DNA of 64,000 nucleotides, from the NCBI GenBank assembly GCA_028279185.1, contig JANQSS010000027.1:124001-188000 (forward strand), read 5' to 3'. The stretch's first letter is position 1. Each line of letters opens with the position of its first letter. The DNA is from Saprospiraceae bacterium (GTDB lineage: Bacteria > Bacteroidota > Bacteroidia > Chitinophagales > Saprospiraceae). Under the pieces are notes generated by a model that saw nothing but the letters and a program-made list of their open reading frames with translations, did not search any database and had not been told where the DNA came from. Both the position numbers and the translations under genes were made by a program. Below are positions 19,339-27,240 of this stretch, one piece after another.

Positions 19339-21348
19339 ATGGCATTTAAATTAGTATCTCCTTTTGAACCTACGGGCGATCAACCTTCAGCCATCGAAGG
19401 CCTTGTTCAAGGTGTACGCGCTGGCGAGCAGGCGCAGGTTTTACTGGGCGTTACCGGATCAGGGAAAACATTTACGGTGGCCAATGCTATTGAACAGCTT
19501 AATCGTCCCGTGTTGATATTGACGCATAACAAGACGCTTACAGCTCAATTATATAGCGAGTTCAAAACATTTTTTCCAGAAAATGCAGTAGAATACTTCG
19601 TGTCCTACTATGATTACTATCAACCAGAGGCTTACCTCTCGGCATCGGACACATATATAGAAAAGGATCTTTCAATCAACGAGGAGATCGACAAATTGCG
19701 TTTACGAACATCTTCATCATTGCTGTCGGGGCGACGCGATATCATAATTGTTGCCTCAGTATCATGTATATATGGTATGGGTAATCCGGAAGACTACCAA
19801 AATGGAATTGTACGTATCAATGAAGGACTAAAAATTCCACGGAATGCATTGCTTTATAAATTAGTTGATAGTCTGTATTCCCGCTCAGATGTGACACTTG
19901 ATCGTGGCACGTTTAGAGTTAAAGGCGATACGGTAGACATCAATTTACCATACGTTGATTACGGTTATCGCATTTCATTTTTCGGTGATGAAATAGAATC
20001 TATAGATCGCATTGACCCAATTTCAATGCAACGCCATGAGCGATTGGAACATGCGGCCATATTTCCGGCAAATCTTTACGTAGCTCCTAAAGATCGGTTG
20101 CAAGGTGTCTTACGAAATATCGAAGACGAGCTTTTTGAGCAGGTAGAATACTTTGAGCGTGAGGGTAGATTTATCGAAGCGAGAAGGATTAAGGAACGGA
20201 CTAATTTTGATTTGGAGATGATCCGAGAAATTGGATATTGCAATGGTGTTGAAAACTATTCCCGTTTTTTCGATGGCCGACAACCTGGAACACGACCTTT
20301 TTGCTTGTTGGATTATTTTCCAGAGGATTTTCTTTTAATTGTTGATGAATCGCATGTTACAATACCGCAAGTGAGGGGTATGTGGGGTGGGGACCGGGCA
20401 CGAAAAATCAATTTAGTAAATCACGGCTTTAGACTACCGTCGGCACTTGACAATAGGCCACTGAGTTTTGATGAATTCGAAAAAATTATTGGACAGTCGA
20501 TATATGTAAGTGCAACACCTGGGGATTATGAATTAGAAAAAACAGGTGGATTAATCGTTGAACAATTGATCCGACCAACTGGATTACTCGATCCGCCAAT
20601 AGACGTGCGCCCAAGCTTGAATCAAATCGATGATTTGCTGGATGAAATTGAAAGTCGAATTCAAATTGGAGAGCGTGTACTGGTTACGACATTGACAAAA
20701 CGGATGTCTGAGGAATTGTCAAAATATTTACTTGAACTTGATATTAAATGTAAATATATCCATAGTGATATTGATACGATGGAGCGAGTTGAGATATTAC
20801 AAGCCTTGCGACTCGGTCATATAGATGTTTTGGTTGGGGTCAATTTACTGCGTGAAGGGCTGGACCTGCCGGAAGTATCGTTAGTTGCGATAATGGATGC
20901 GGACAAAGAAGGTTTTTTACGGAATGAACGATCCTTGACCCAAACGGCCGGCCGTGCTGCTCGAAATGCAAATGGCGTAGTCATTTTTTATGCTGATAGC
21001 ATTACGGAATCCATGCAACGCACAATCGACGAAACAAACAGAAGACGGGAAAAGCAAATGCATTATAATTCCATGCATGGGATTACTCCTACAACTGTTA
21101 TCAAAGAAGCCGGCCAGAAATCCATATTAGATGTTCGCGAGGGTAAAAAGAGAGCATATGTCGACGTCTTCGAAAAAGAAGTCGATGTGGCTGCCGATCC
21201 AATCATGGAATATATGACACAAGATCAATTGTTGCGATTAATTGAGGAAACCGAAAGGAAAATGAAAAATGCAGCAAAAGAACTGGACTTCATTTCGGCC
21301 GCACAATTTCGAGACGAGTTATTTGCGCTTCGCAAAAAAGTGCAGTAA
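19339..21348 (+). CDS. uvrB: Excinuclease ABC subunit B
   Basis: UvrB verifies DNA damage and loads UvrC in nucleotide excision repair. The 669-residue protein begins FKLVSPFEPTGDQPSAI, has Walker A GVTGSGKTFT near residue 40, the YYDYYQPEAY beta-hairpin region that clamps DNA, the DESH motif, SATPGDYE, the helicase segment DVLVGVNLLREGLDLPEV and QTAGRAARN, and a C-terminal UVR motif for UvrC binding. Length and motifs are complete. uvrA and uvrC are not in the window. The stop lies two bases from the end of the convergent hydrolase gene. Confidence 0.98.
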   Translation: MAFKLVSPFEPTGDQPSAIEGLVQGVRAGEQAQVLLGVTGSGKTFTVANAIEQLNRPVLILTHNKTLTAQLYSEFKTFFPENAVEYFVSYYDYYQPEAYLSASDTYIEKDLSINEEIDKLRLRTSSSLLSGRRDIIIVASVSCIYGMGNPEDYQNGIVRINEGLKIPRNALLYKLVDSLYSRSDVTLDRGTFRVKGDTVDINLPYVDYGYRISFFGDEIESIDRIDPISMQRHERLEHAAIFPANLYVAPKDRLQGVLRNIEDELFEQVEYFEREGRFIEARRIKERTNFDLEMIREIGYCNGVENYSRFFDGRQPGTRPFCLLDYFPEDFLLIVDESHVTIPQVRGMWGGDRARKINLVNHGFRLPSALDNRPLSFDEFEKIIGQSIYVSATPGDYELEKTGGLIVEQLIRPTGLLDPPIDVRPSLNQIDDLLDEIESRIQIGERVLVTTLTKRMSEELSKYLLELDIKCKYIHSDIDTMERVEILQALRLGHIDVLVGVNLLREGLDLPEVSLVAIMDADKEGFLRNERSLTQTAGRAARNANGVVIFYADSITESMQRTIDETNRRREKQMHYNSMHGITPTTVIKEAGQKSILDVREGKKRAYVDVFEKEVDVAADPIMEYMTQDQLLRLIEETERKMKNAAKELDFISAAQFRDELFALRKKVQ

Positions 21349-21350
21349 AC

Positions 21351-22175
21351 TTATCGGCCGTCCATTAATGCCCGCGCCACATACGCCTTATACAATTGCC
21401 CACATGTTCGTATACGATGTGTACAGTTATTAATTTCATATAGGGTTACGGCAGGGTTCAAATCCTCTAGCCTGTAGGCATGTTCGATCGGTATGAGCAC
21501 GTCATCTTTTCCATGGACAATGGAGATAGGACAATCAACCCGAGGCAGATATTTATGTGATTGAAATTTGTATCGGATAGCTCGTTCCGGCACAACGATG
21601 GCCTTTTCGCGAATCAAATCCTGCAATCCGAAAAAAGGGGCTAATAGGATTAAATTTCCTGGATGGTTTGCTGCGGCAATTTGAGTAGCTATTCCCGTAC
21701 CCATTGACAATCCTACAAGCGTAATATCTTTTTCATCGAACGATTTTTTGATAAAATCGTATATAGTTTGCCCATCTTTTATCAATTGTTCTTCCGATTG
21801 AATACTTCCTCCGGATTTTCCGTATCCGCGGTAATCAATGAAAAGTACGTTGTAGTTTTTTGATGTAAAAAGAGAGGCTTCTTGCCCGCACGTTTTAACG
21901 GTGCCCCCATTACCGTGGTAATGTATAACAGCACCGATTGGGTTTTGAACGGTAAAGTAAATACCATGAAGATTTACATTGTCGGGTGTAGGAATAAAAA
22001 CTTCTTCGAAAGGCTCTGTGAATTTGAATTTGTATTCTTCTTTTATTTTGTTGGGATGAAATAGGGCGGTTTCTTGAAAAAAATAAAAACCTGTTAATGC
22101 AAGAACATGTAGTATGAATAAAAGAACCAACGATTTAACAATCCAACGTGGCCAACTATTTTTTTTGAATTTCAA
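21351..22175 (-). CDS. Membrane-anchored alpha/beta hydrolase (BEM46/YqkD-like)
   Basis: The 274-residue protein has one N-terminal hydrophobic helix (KSLVLLFILHVLALTGFYFF) and then an alpha/beta-hydrolase domain with the oxyanion region YHGNGG, the nucleophile elbow GLSMGTG, the acid region HGKDDVLIP and a late histidine in NNCTHRIR. It is probably an inner-membrane-anchored serine hydrolase facing the periplasm. The substrate is unknown. No ATG exists upstream of the anchor; the start is a TTG at 22175. It ends two bases from the convergent uvrB stop. Confidence 0.82.
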   Translation of the reverse strand: MKFKKNSWPRWIVKSLVLLFILHVLALTGFYFFQETALFHPNKIKEEYKFKFTEPFEEVFIPTPDNVNLHGIYFTVQNPIGAVIHYHGNGGTVKTCGQEASLFTSKNYNVLFIDYRGYGKSGGSIQSEEQLIKDGQTIYDFIKKSFDEKDITLVGLSMGTGIATQIAAANHPGNLILLAPFFGLQDLIREKAIVVPERAIRYKFQSHKYLPRVDCPISIVHGKDDVLIPIEHAYRLEDLNPAVTLYEINNCTHRIRTCGQLYKAYVARALMDGR

Positions 22176-22238
22176 ATCAGCACCTTCAGTGTTTGAATAA
22201 TAATGGCCGTAAATTAGACTTTATCGTTAAATCCATTT

Positions 22239-22880
22239 TTACGATATTGAACGTATGACTTCGAGGAGTTCATTGGTCATCATGGCTGTTGCACCCCATA
22301 AGGTACGACCATCAAGATCAAAATACGGAGCTCGTTTTATAGTGAATTCGCCGCCACTAATTGTTTTATACAAAATCGGAAGGTTAAGTAATCTGTAAAT
22401 GCCGTAGCCAAAAATATCATCGACTTCATCATCTTGCTTAAAGACACTCGGTTTAGTAGGAAGTCCAATCACAAATGGATGAACCTGGAAGTTCGATACA
22501 GGAATATATAGGCTTGTCAGACTACCGAGGATTTGATGGTTATGAGCTTCAATGCCTGTTTCTTCCAATAGCTCGCGAAGAGCGGTATGTCTCAGGTCTA
22601 CGTCTAATTTTTCGACCTGTCCACCGGGAAAACTAATTTGGCCGCTGTGCCTGTCTTTTTCATGCACTGTTCGCTGAATATAGGCAATTCGAAATCTATC
22701 AACCTTCTCGGGATATAGAACAGCGCAGACTGCTGCCTGTTTGGCATTTTTTGGGATGTATTCAAAAGCTCTACGGCCTATTATTGCAAGTTGCAACTGC
22801 GCTGCCAAACCGGGTAACTTCCGGTTGTGCAAAGCATATTTTAGCTCAGAATAAAATGTTGAAAGCTCTCCGGTTTGCAT
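22239..22880 (-). CDS. NUDIX hydrolase, CoA-pyrophosphatase (NudL) type
   Basis: The 213-residue protein carries the UPF0035-type lead HSGQISFPGGQ followed by a NUDIX box ending TALRELLEETGIEA, the arrangement found in coenzyme A diphosphatases. It would cleave CoA or acyl-CoA to 4'-phosphopantetheine and 3',5'-ADP. It starts with ATG nine bases after the hemD stop, so it is probably co-transcribed with hemD. Substrate specificity within the family is not certain from sequence. Confidence 0.87.
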   Translation of the reverse strand: MQTGELSTFYSELKYALHNRKLPGLAAQLQLAIIGRRAFEYIPKNAKQAAVCAVLYPEKVDRFRIAYIQRTVHEKDRHSGQISFPGGQVEKLDVDLRHTALRELLEETGIEAHNHQILGSLTSLYIPVSNFQVHPFVIGLPTKPSVFKQDDEVDDIFGYGIYRLLNLPILYKTISGGEFTIKRAPYFDLDGRTLWGATAMMTNELLEVIRSIS

Positions 22881-22889
22881 GCGGAGATT

Positions 22890-23663
22890 TTACTCATTTG
22901 ACTGTTGTAGATATTTTTCCAATGCCATTGTCATTGAAGGGATATTGGGAGTAGGTGCCTTTATATTTATATCCAAACCCTTGTCTTCAACAGCCTTGCA
23001 GGTCGAATTGCCATAGACAGCAAGTCGTGTTTTATTTTGTTTGAAATCTGGAAAATTATCGTAAAGTGATTTTATTCCAAGTGGGCTGAAAAATACGAGT
23101 ACGTCATATGTGATGTCTGATAGATCGGATAGATCACTGCTCACAGTTCGATACATCATAGCCTCCTGGAAGTCAAATTTGTTTTTTTGCAAATAGTCAA
23201 CCACGTCTTTTGCTCCCAAATTTGAACATGGTAGCAAGAATTTTTCTTTTGCTTTGTGTTTATTCAAAGCCGTTGAAAGATCTTCAATCTTCCGTGCTCC
23301 AAAAAATACTTTTCTTTTGCGATAGACAATAAATTTTTGGAGATAGTTTGCAATTGTCTCAGAGAGGCAAAAGTATTTCATATTGGGGTCAACCTTGATT
23401 CGCATTTCCTCACACATCCGAAAGTAGTGCTCGATCGAATTTTTGCTGGTAAATACAACTGCCGTAAAGTCATCAGGACGAATTCGATTTCGACGAAACT
23501 CTTTTTCTGTAACACCTTCAACATGAATGAATGGACGCCAATCTATTTGAATGCCATATTTCTGCTCAAGCTTATAGTATGGAGATCTTTCCGGCTTTGG
23601 TTGAGAGACTAATACGGTGTTGATCTTTCTGTATTCTGATTTTGTCTTAGCCTTTGCGCTCAT
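22890..23663 (-). CDS. hemD: Uroporphyrinogen-III synthase
   Basis: HemD closes and inverts ring D of hydroxymethylbilane to give uroporphyrinogen III for haem synthesis. The 257-residue protein has the two-domain HemD layout: an N-terminal half with VLVSQPKPERSPYYKLEQKYG and VVFTSKNSIEHYF, and a C-terminal half with MYRTVSS, VLVFFSPLGIKSLYDNFP and AVYGNSTCKAVEDKGL. Sequence conservation in this family is always low, but the order of motifs is clear. It sits between a DUF4271-type gene and a NUDIX gene on the same strand. Confidence 0.9.
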   Translation of the reverse strand: MSAKAKTKSEYRKINTVLVSQPKPERSPYYKLEQKYGIQIDWRPFIHVEGVTEKEFRRNRIRPDDFTAVVFTSKNSIEHYFRMCEEMRIKVDPNMKYFCLSETIANYLQKFIVYRKRKVFFGARKIEDLSTALNKHKAKEKFLLPCSNLGAKDVVDYLQKNKFDFQEAMMYRTVSSDLSDLSDITYDVLVFFSPLGIKSLYDNFPDFKQNKTRLAVYGNSTCKAVEDKGLDINIKAPTPNIPSMTMALEKYLQQSNE

Positions 23664-23683
23664 GCAAACAAATCTTTACGTTT

Positions 23684-24724
23684 TTAACTAACATAAGCAC
23701 CTGAATACTTGATTAGAAGCAAAACAGGCGCGATTTCGACGGCGCAAAGGTACAATAAAAAGTAGAATTTGTTGTTAAAAAGTAATCTGTTGCTGATAAA
23801 AACCCCACGTAACTGCCTGAAAATGTAGACTATAGCAAATAGAATTAGTCCGGCATACAGAAAGAAAGTGGCTATCGGAGTAGGACTGAATGCAACGAAA
23901 ACATTTATTGGCAGCAAAATTAGGCCTAAGAAGATATTGAAGATTAAAATCGTGAAGGCAAATTGCTCAACCTCCTTATGAAATGGATATACATAGGAAA
24001 GGTATTTCATGAATACATGCCGGACGGCATATACGATCCCGACCATCAGAACACACCTCCAAAGCAACGGAACACCTTCTCCAAAGACAACACGCGAAAG
24101 CAAAAAGTAAAGAAAAAGTCCTGCGTTAACCGCAAATACGAAATACAGTATATGGTAATGTACAGCTCCTGATTTTTTTTGCTCCCGGTACATAAGGTTG
24201 AGGTAGTTATCATTCAGAACGGCTCGAAGTATGTTGTTGACAAGGCTTTTGTTTGATGAAATAGTCAATGTGGTCAAAATCGTCGCAGCAACGAGCATTA
24301 AAAATAAAAATAAGGGTTGCCTCGATTGCTCCTTACCTGCAGGTGTGCTGGAATCCTTATTTAAAGTATTCGTAGAACTTGCTTGTTCTGTGGAAGACAT
24401 CTCAGCATCACTGGGCGCAGGAGATAAATCTTCCTTGTTTTGATGTTGTTCACCAATTTCATCTAGTTGATTTTCTTCTTTTTCGGTACCTGCGGGTGTA
24501 ACCTCCTTAACCTCTTTTACCGGAGTCGGCCTTGCCACAGCGTTTGCCGTCTTCCGTGCCTCGGACATCTCTGCCTGCCTACGTTCTTCGCCGGTCAACT
24601 TGTACTTTTGATCAAATGGATTCGATTGGCCCCTCAAATGTATCACACTGGCACACATACAAATACAAAGCAGGAGGAAAGTCTTTGATATATGGTACCC
24701 GGATTGATTCATTACAGATGCCAT
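23684..24724 (-). CDS. DUF4271-type integral membrane protein
   Basis: The 346-residue protein has an N-terminal signal-like hydrophobic segment (KTFLLLCICMCASVIHLRG), a charged Glu/Ala/Ser-rich spacer of about 100 residues, and then six to eight membrane segments. Features include ILRAVLNDNYLNLMYREQKKSGAVHYHILYF and a C-terminal KFYFLLYLCAVEIAPVLLLIKYSG. I recognise the Bacteroidota DUF4271 pattern, which is usually next to hemD, as here (20 bases). The function is unknown. The conserved neighbourhood hints at a link with tetrapyrrole or envelope biology. Confidence 0.75.
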   Translation of the reverse strand: MASVMNQSGYHISKTFLLLCICMCASVIHLRGQSNPFDQKYKLTGEERRQAEMSEARKTANAVARPTPVKEVKEVTPAGTEKEENQLDEIGEQHQNKEDLSPAPSDAEMSSTEQASSTNTLNKDSSTPAGKEQSRQPLFLFLMLVAATILTTLTISSNKSLVNNILRAVLNDNYLNLMYREQKKSGAVHYHILYFVFAVNAGLFLYFLLSRVVFGEGVPLLWRCVLMVGIVYAVRHVFMKYLSYVYPFHKEVEQFAFTILIFNIFLGLILLPINVFVAFSPTPIATFFLYAGLILFAIVYIFRQLRGVFISNRLLFNNKFYFLLYLCAVEIAPVLLLIKYSGAYVS

Positions 24725-25273
24725 AAAGTTATATATATCCTTTATAAATATGTTGATGATTTGAGTATTTAAATAGATATGATTGCTCTTCTATAACGCG
24801 TTTGCTTTTATCATGACAAGTTCAATTGTATGACCAAACTATTCACTTTGAACTGATTTCTTACCGGAGTAGCGGAATACGAACAGGTTTTTGCCGTTTA
24901 CCTTAACGGTCATCGACCTTTTAGAGTGCGAATGTGAAAATCCCATAACTCCATTAATTTCGGCATGGATTGATAAGAAATATGAGCTCGCTGAGTGTGT
25001 TAGTTTAATTCATCGTTCTTTTTAAAAGAACTAAAGAGTCCGAAATAAGCTTAGGATTAAACGAAATGCAAACCTTACCGCACACAGCAAGTTGACCATG
25101 CTTACTTAGAAAGAGGTGCCCGTAGATACTAACACAAACCAATTCTCCAATTCAGGAGGATATTGTCAACTGCTGGCAAATTGATCTTAAACCGCCGGGC
25201 TTTTCGTTAATTACCTGTTAACCAATGCCTTTAGATGTGAAACTTTTATCAAATTGCAGGTTTTTCATAGGTA
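24725..25273. other. Intergenic region between the DUF4271 gene and the RprX-like kinase
   Basis: This 549-base stretch separates divergent genes. It holds one short minus-strand frame (24839-24946, listed separately). I see no RNA gene, terminator or convincing -33/-7 promoter pair. It may include decayed coding sequence. Confidence 0.5.
24839..24946 (-). CDS. Possible small protein or gene remnant (35 residues)
   Basis: The frame starts with ATG at 24946, reads MGFSHSHSKRSM and then MTVKVNGKNLFVFRYSGKK, and stops at 24839. It stays open for about 18 codons upstream of that ATG without another start. The run VKVNGKNLFVFRYSGKK looks protein-like, with alternating hydrophobic and charged residues. 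I do not recognise a family, and chance is quite possible at this length. Confidence 0.25.
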   Translation of the reverse strand: MGFSHSHSKRSMTVKVNGKNLFVFRYSGKKSVQSE

Positions 25274-26548
25274 ATGAATTCACAAGCGATACGATGGGTG
25301 TTTGTTTTTGGGTTGGCTGCCATGCTTGGCATCTTGTCGTTTCAGGTCTATTGGGTTATTTCGAACTATCGGAGTAAGTTAGAGGCTGTCGAACAAAAGG
25401 TCAACATCTTGCTTTACAATGTAGCCGAGGGACTGGCCAAATACAACAAAAGCGTCTTACCACGCGAAAACCTCATTACACGACGCAGCAGCAATTACTA
25501 TATCGTAAATTTCAATGATGAGATCGACGCTAATATTTTAGAGCATTATTTGCTCGATGAAATGAAGCGGACGGGTTTAGGGCTTGATTTTGAATATGCC
25601 ATATATGATTGCGATCAAGATCAAATGGTATACGGTCACTATTGTGACATAGATTTAATTCCTGATAATAAAACAAACACTACCTTACCCACTTATGATA
25701 AATTTGACTATTATTTTGGTGTTCGATTCCCGCAATTACGAAATGCGGTATTCGGCGATATGTCAATGACTTTAATCCTGGCTGGATTGCTTCTGATTAC
25801 ATTGCTGTTCTTTGGTATAGCACTTTACATAATTATGAGTCAGAAACGACTTTCCGATTTACAGCGCGATTTTATTAACAACATGACACATGAATTAAAG
25901 ACACCATTGTCCTCCATAAAGATCGCAGGTGATACATTTTTACATGACGGAGCTGTTCGTAATAATCCACGGTTAAATAAATACGCTCAGATAATTTCTG
26001 ATCAATCCGGTCGACTCAATCAACACGTTGAAAAAATACTTGACGTAGCACGCTTAGAAGGAGACTTGGTCAAGTTGAATCGAGAGACGTTTGACATCAT
26101 CAAATTACTAAACGATATTTTTAATGATTACACCTCAAAAATTGAATCCGGAAACGGTAAGCTTCAGTTGGAGAATGATATAGAATCGGCCTATGTATAT
26201 GCCGACCCGCTGCACATAGCAAATATGTTTCACAATCTTATTGACAATGCTATAAAATATGGAGGCAAACCACCAATAGTCGATGTGATGATCAGAGACA
26301 ATCATGGTAAGATGCACATCACAATTCGGGATAATGGAATCGGAATTGAAAAAAGTAATCTGAGCAAGATATTTAATAAATTTTATCGCGTTCCAACAGG
26401 AGATGTTCACAATACAAAAGGTTTTGGACTCGGCTTGTACTATGTCAGTCAAATCGTTAAGTTACATCGATGGATAATTGATGTTGAGTCTGAGCTAGAT
26501 AAATACACTAGTTTTTCAATTACAATACCAAAATTTAATTATGGCTAA
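25274..26548 (+). CDS. Sensor histidine kinase, RprX-like
   Basis: The 424-residue protein has a membrane helix at about residues 8-30, a periplasmic sensor of about 130 residues, and a second helix at about 165-195 (MTLILAGLLLITLLFFGIALYIIM). The H box is FINNMTHELKTPLSSIK, the N box MFHNLIDNAIKYGG, and the G boxes are DNGIGIEKSNL and GFGLGLYYV. This matches the RprX type of Bacteroidota. The gene overlaps the response regulator by eight bases, so the two are translationally coupled. The signal sensed is unknown. Confidence 0.92.
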   Translation: MNSQAIRWVFVFGLAAMLGILSFQVYWVISNYRSKLEAVEQKVNILLYNVAEGLAKYNKSVLPRENLITRRSSNYYIVNFNDEIDANILEHYLLDEMKRTGLGLDFEYAIYDCDQDQMVYGHYCDIDLIPDNKTNTTLPTYDKFDYYFGVRFPQLRNAVFGDMSMTLILAGLLLITLLFFGIALYIIMSQKRLSDLQRDFINNMTHELKTPLSSIKIAGDTFLHDGAVRNNPRLNKYAQIISDQSGRLNQHVEKILDVARLEGDLVKLNRETFDIIKLLNDIFNDYTSKIESGNGKLQLENDIESAYVYADPLHIANMFHNLIDNAIKYGGKPPIVDVMIRDNHGKMHITIRDNGIGIEKSNLSKIFNKFYRVPTGDVHNTKGFGLGLYYVSQIVKLHRWIIDVESELDKYTSFSITIPKFNYG

Positions 26549-27233
26549 AGCCCGTATTTTATATGTAGAAGACGACGAAGCGTTGAGTTTTGTCACACGT
26601 GACCACCTGGAGATAAGTGGTTATGAAGTCAATCACTGTATATCTGGAGATGAAGGAAAGAATGTTTTCCAGGCGCATGACTTTGATATATGTTTGCTCG
26701 ATATCATGTTACCAAATATGGATGGCTATGCCCTCGCCGAATTTATTAGGAAACAAGATACTTCCATACCGATTCTGTTTCTAACAGCTAAATCGCTTAA
26801 GGAAGATCGACTTAAAGGCTTTCAGAAAGGTGGAGATGATTACATAACCAAGCCCTATTCCATTGAAGAGTTGGTCATGAAAATTGAAGTATTTTTGAGA
26901 CGTCGACAAGTTAGTGATCAGCACACACCTGTGACATCAATGGAAATTGGAAAGTACATGTTTGATCCACTGAATATGACGTTGACACTCGATGAAAACG
27001 AGAAACAGTTGACGATGAAAGAATCAGAAGTCTTGAAATATTTTGGAGAACGGATAAATGAACTAATACCTCGCAAAGACCTATTGATTGGCGTCTGGGG
27101 TAAAGACGATTATTTTCTAGGCCGTAGCTTAGATGTGTTTATTTCTAAACTACGTAAATACCTAAGTGGTGACGACCGCATCGTAATCCAAAATGTACAT
27201 GGCGTCGGGTTTAAAATGATAATTAATAAATAG
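26541..27233 (+). CDS. OmpR-family response regulator, RprY-like
   Basis: The 230-residue regulator has a receiver with acidic Asp11/Asp12, phospho-acceptor Asp54 (CLLDIMLPN) and the KPYS lysine motif. A winged-helix DNA-binding domain from about residue 130 carries MKESEVLKYF, GRSLDVFISKLRKYL and NVHGVGFKMI. It pairs with the kinase gene it overlaps. The peptidase gene begins seven bases downstream and is likely in the same operon. Confidence 0.94.
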   Translation: MAKARILYVEDDEALSFVTRDHLEISGYEVNHCISGDEGKNVFQAHDFDICLLDIMLPNMDGYALAEFIRKQDTSIPILFLTAKSLKEDRLKGFQKGGDDYITKPYSIEELVMKIEVFLRRRQVSDQHTPVTSMEIGKYMFDPLNMTLTLDENEKQLTMKESEVLKYFGERINELIPRKDLLIGVWGKDDYFLGRSLDVFISKLRKYLSGDDRIVIQNVHGVGFKMIINK

Positions 27234-27240
27234 TACCAAT

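Noticed and set aside
21451..21470. tRNA T-arm-like GGTTCAAATCC
   Set aside because: It lies inside the alpha/beta hydrolase coding sequence, with no acceptor or anticodon stems around it.
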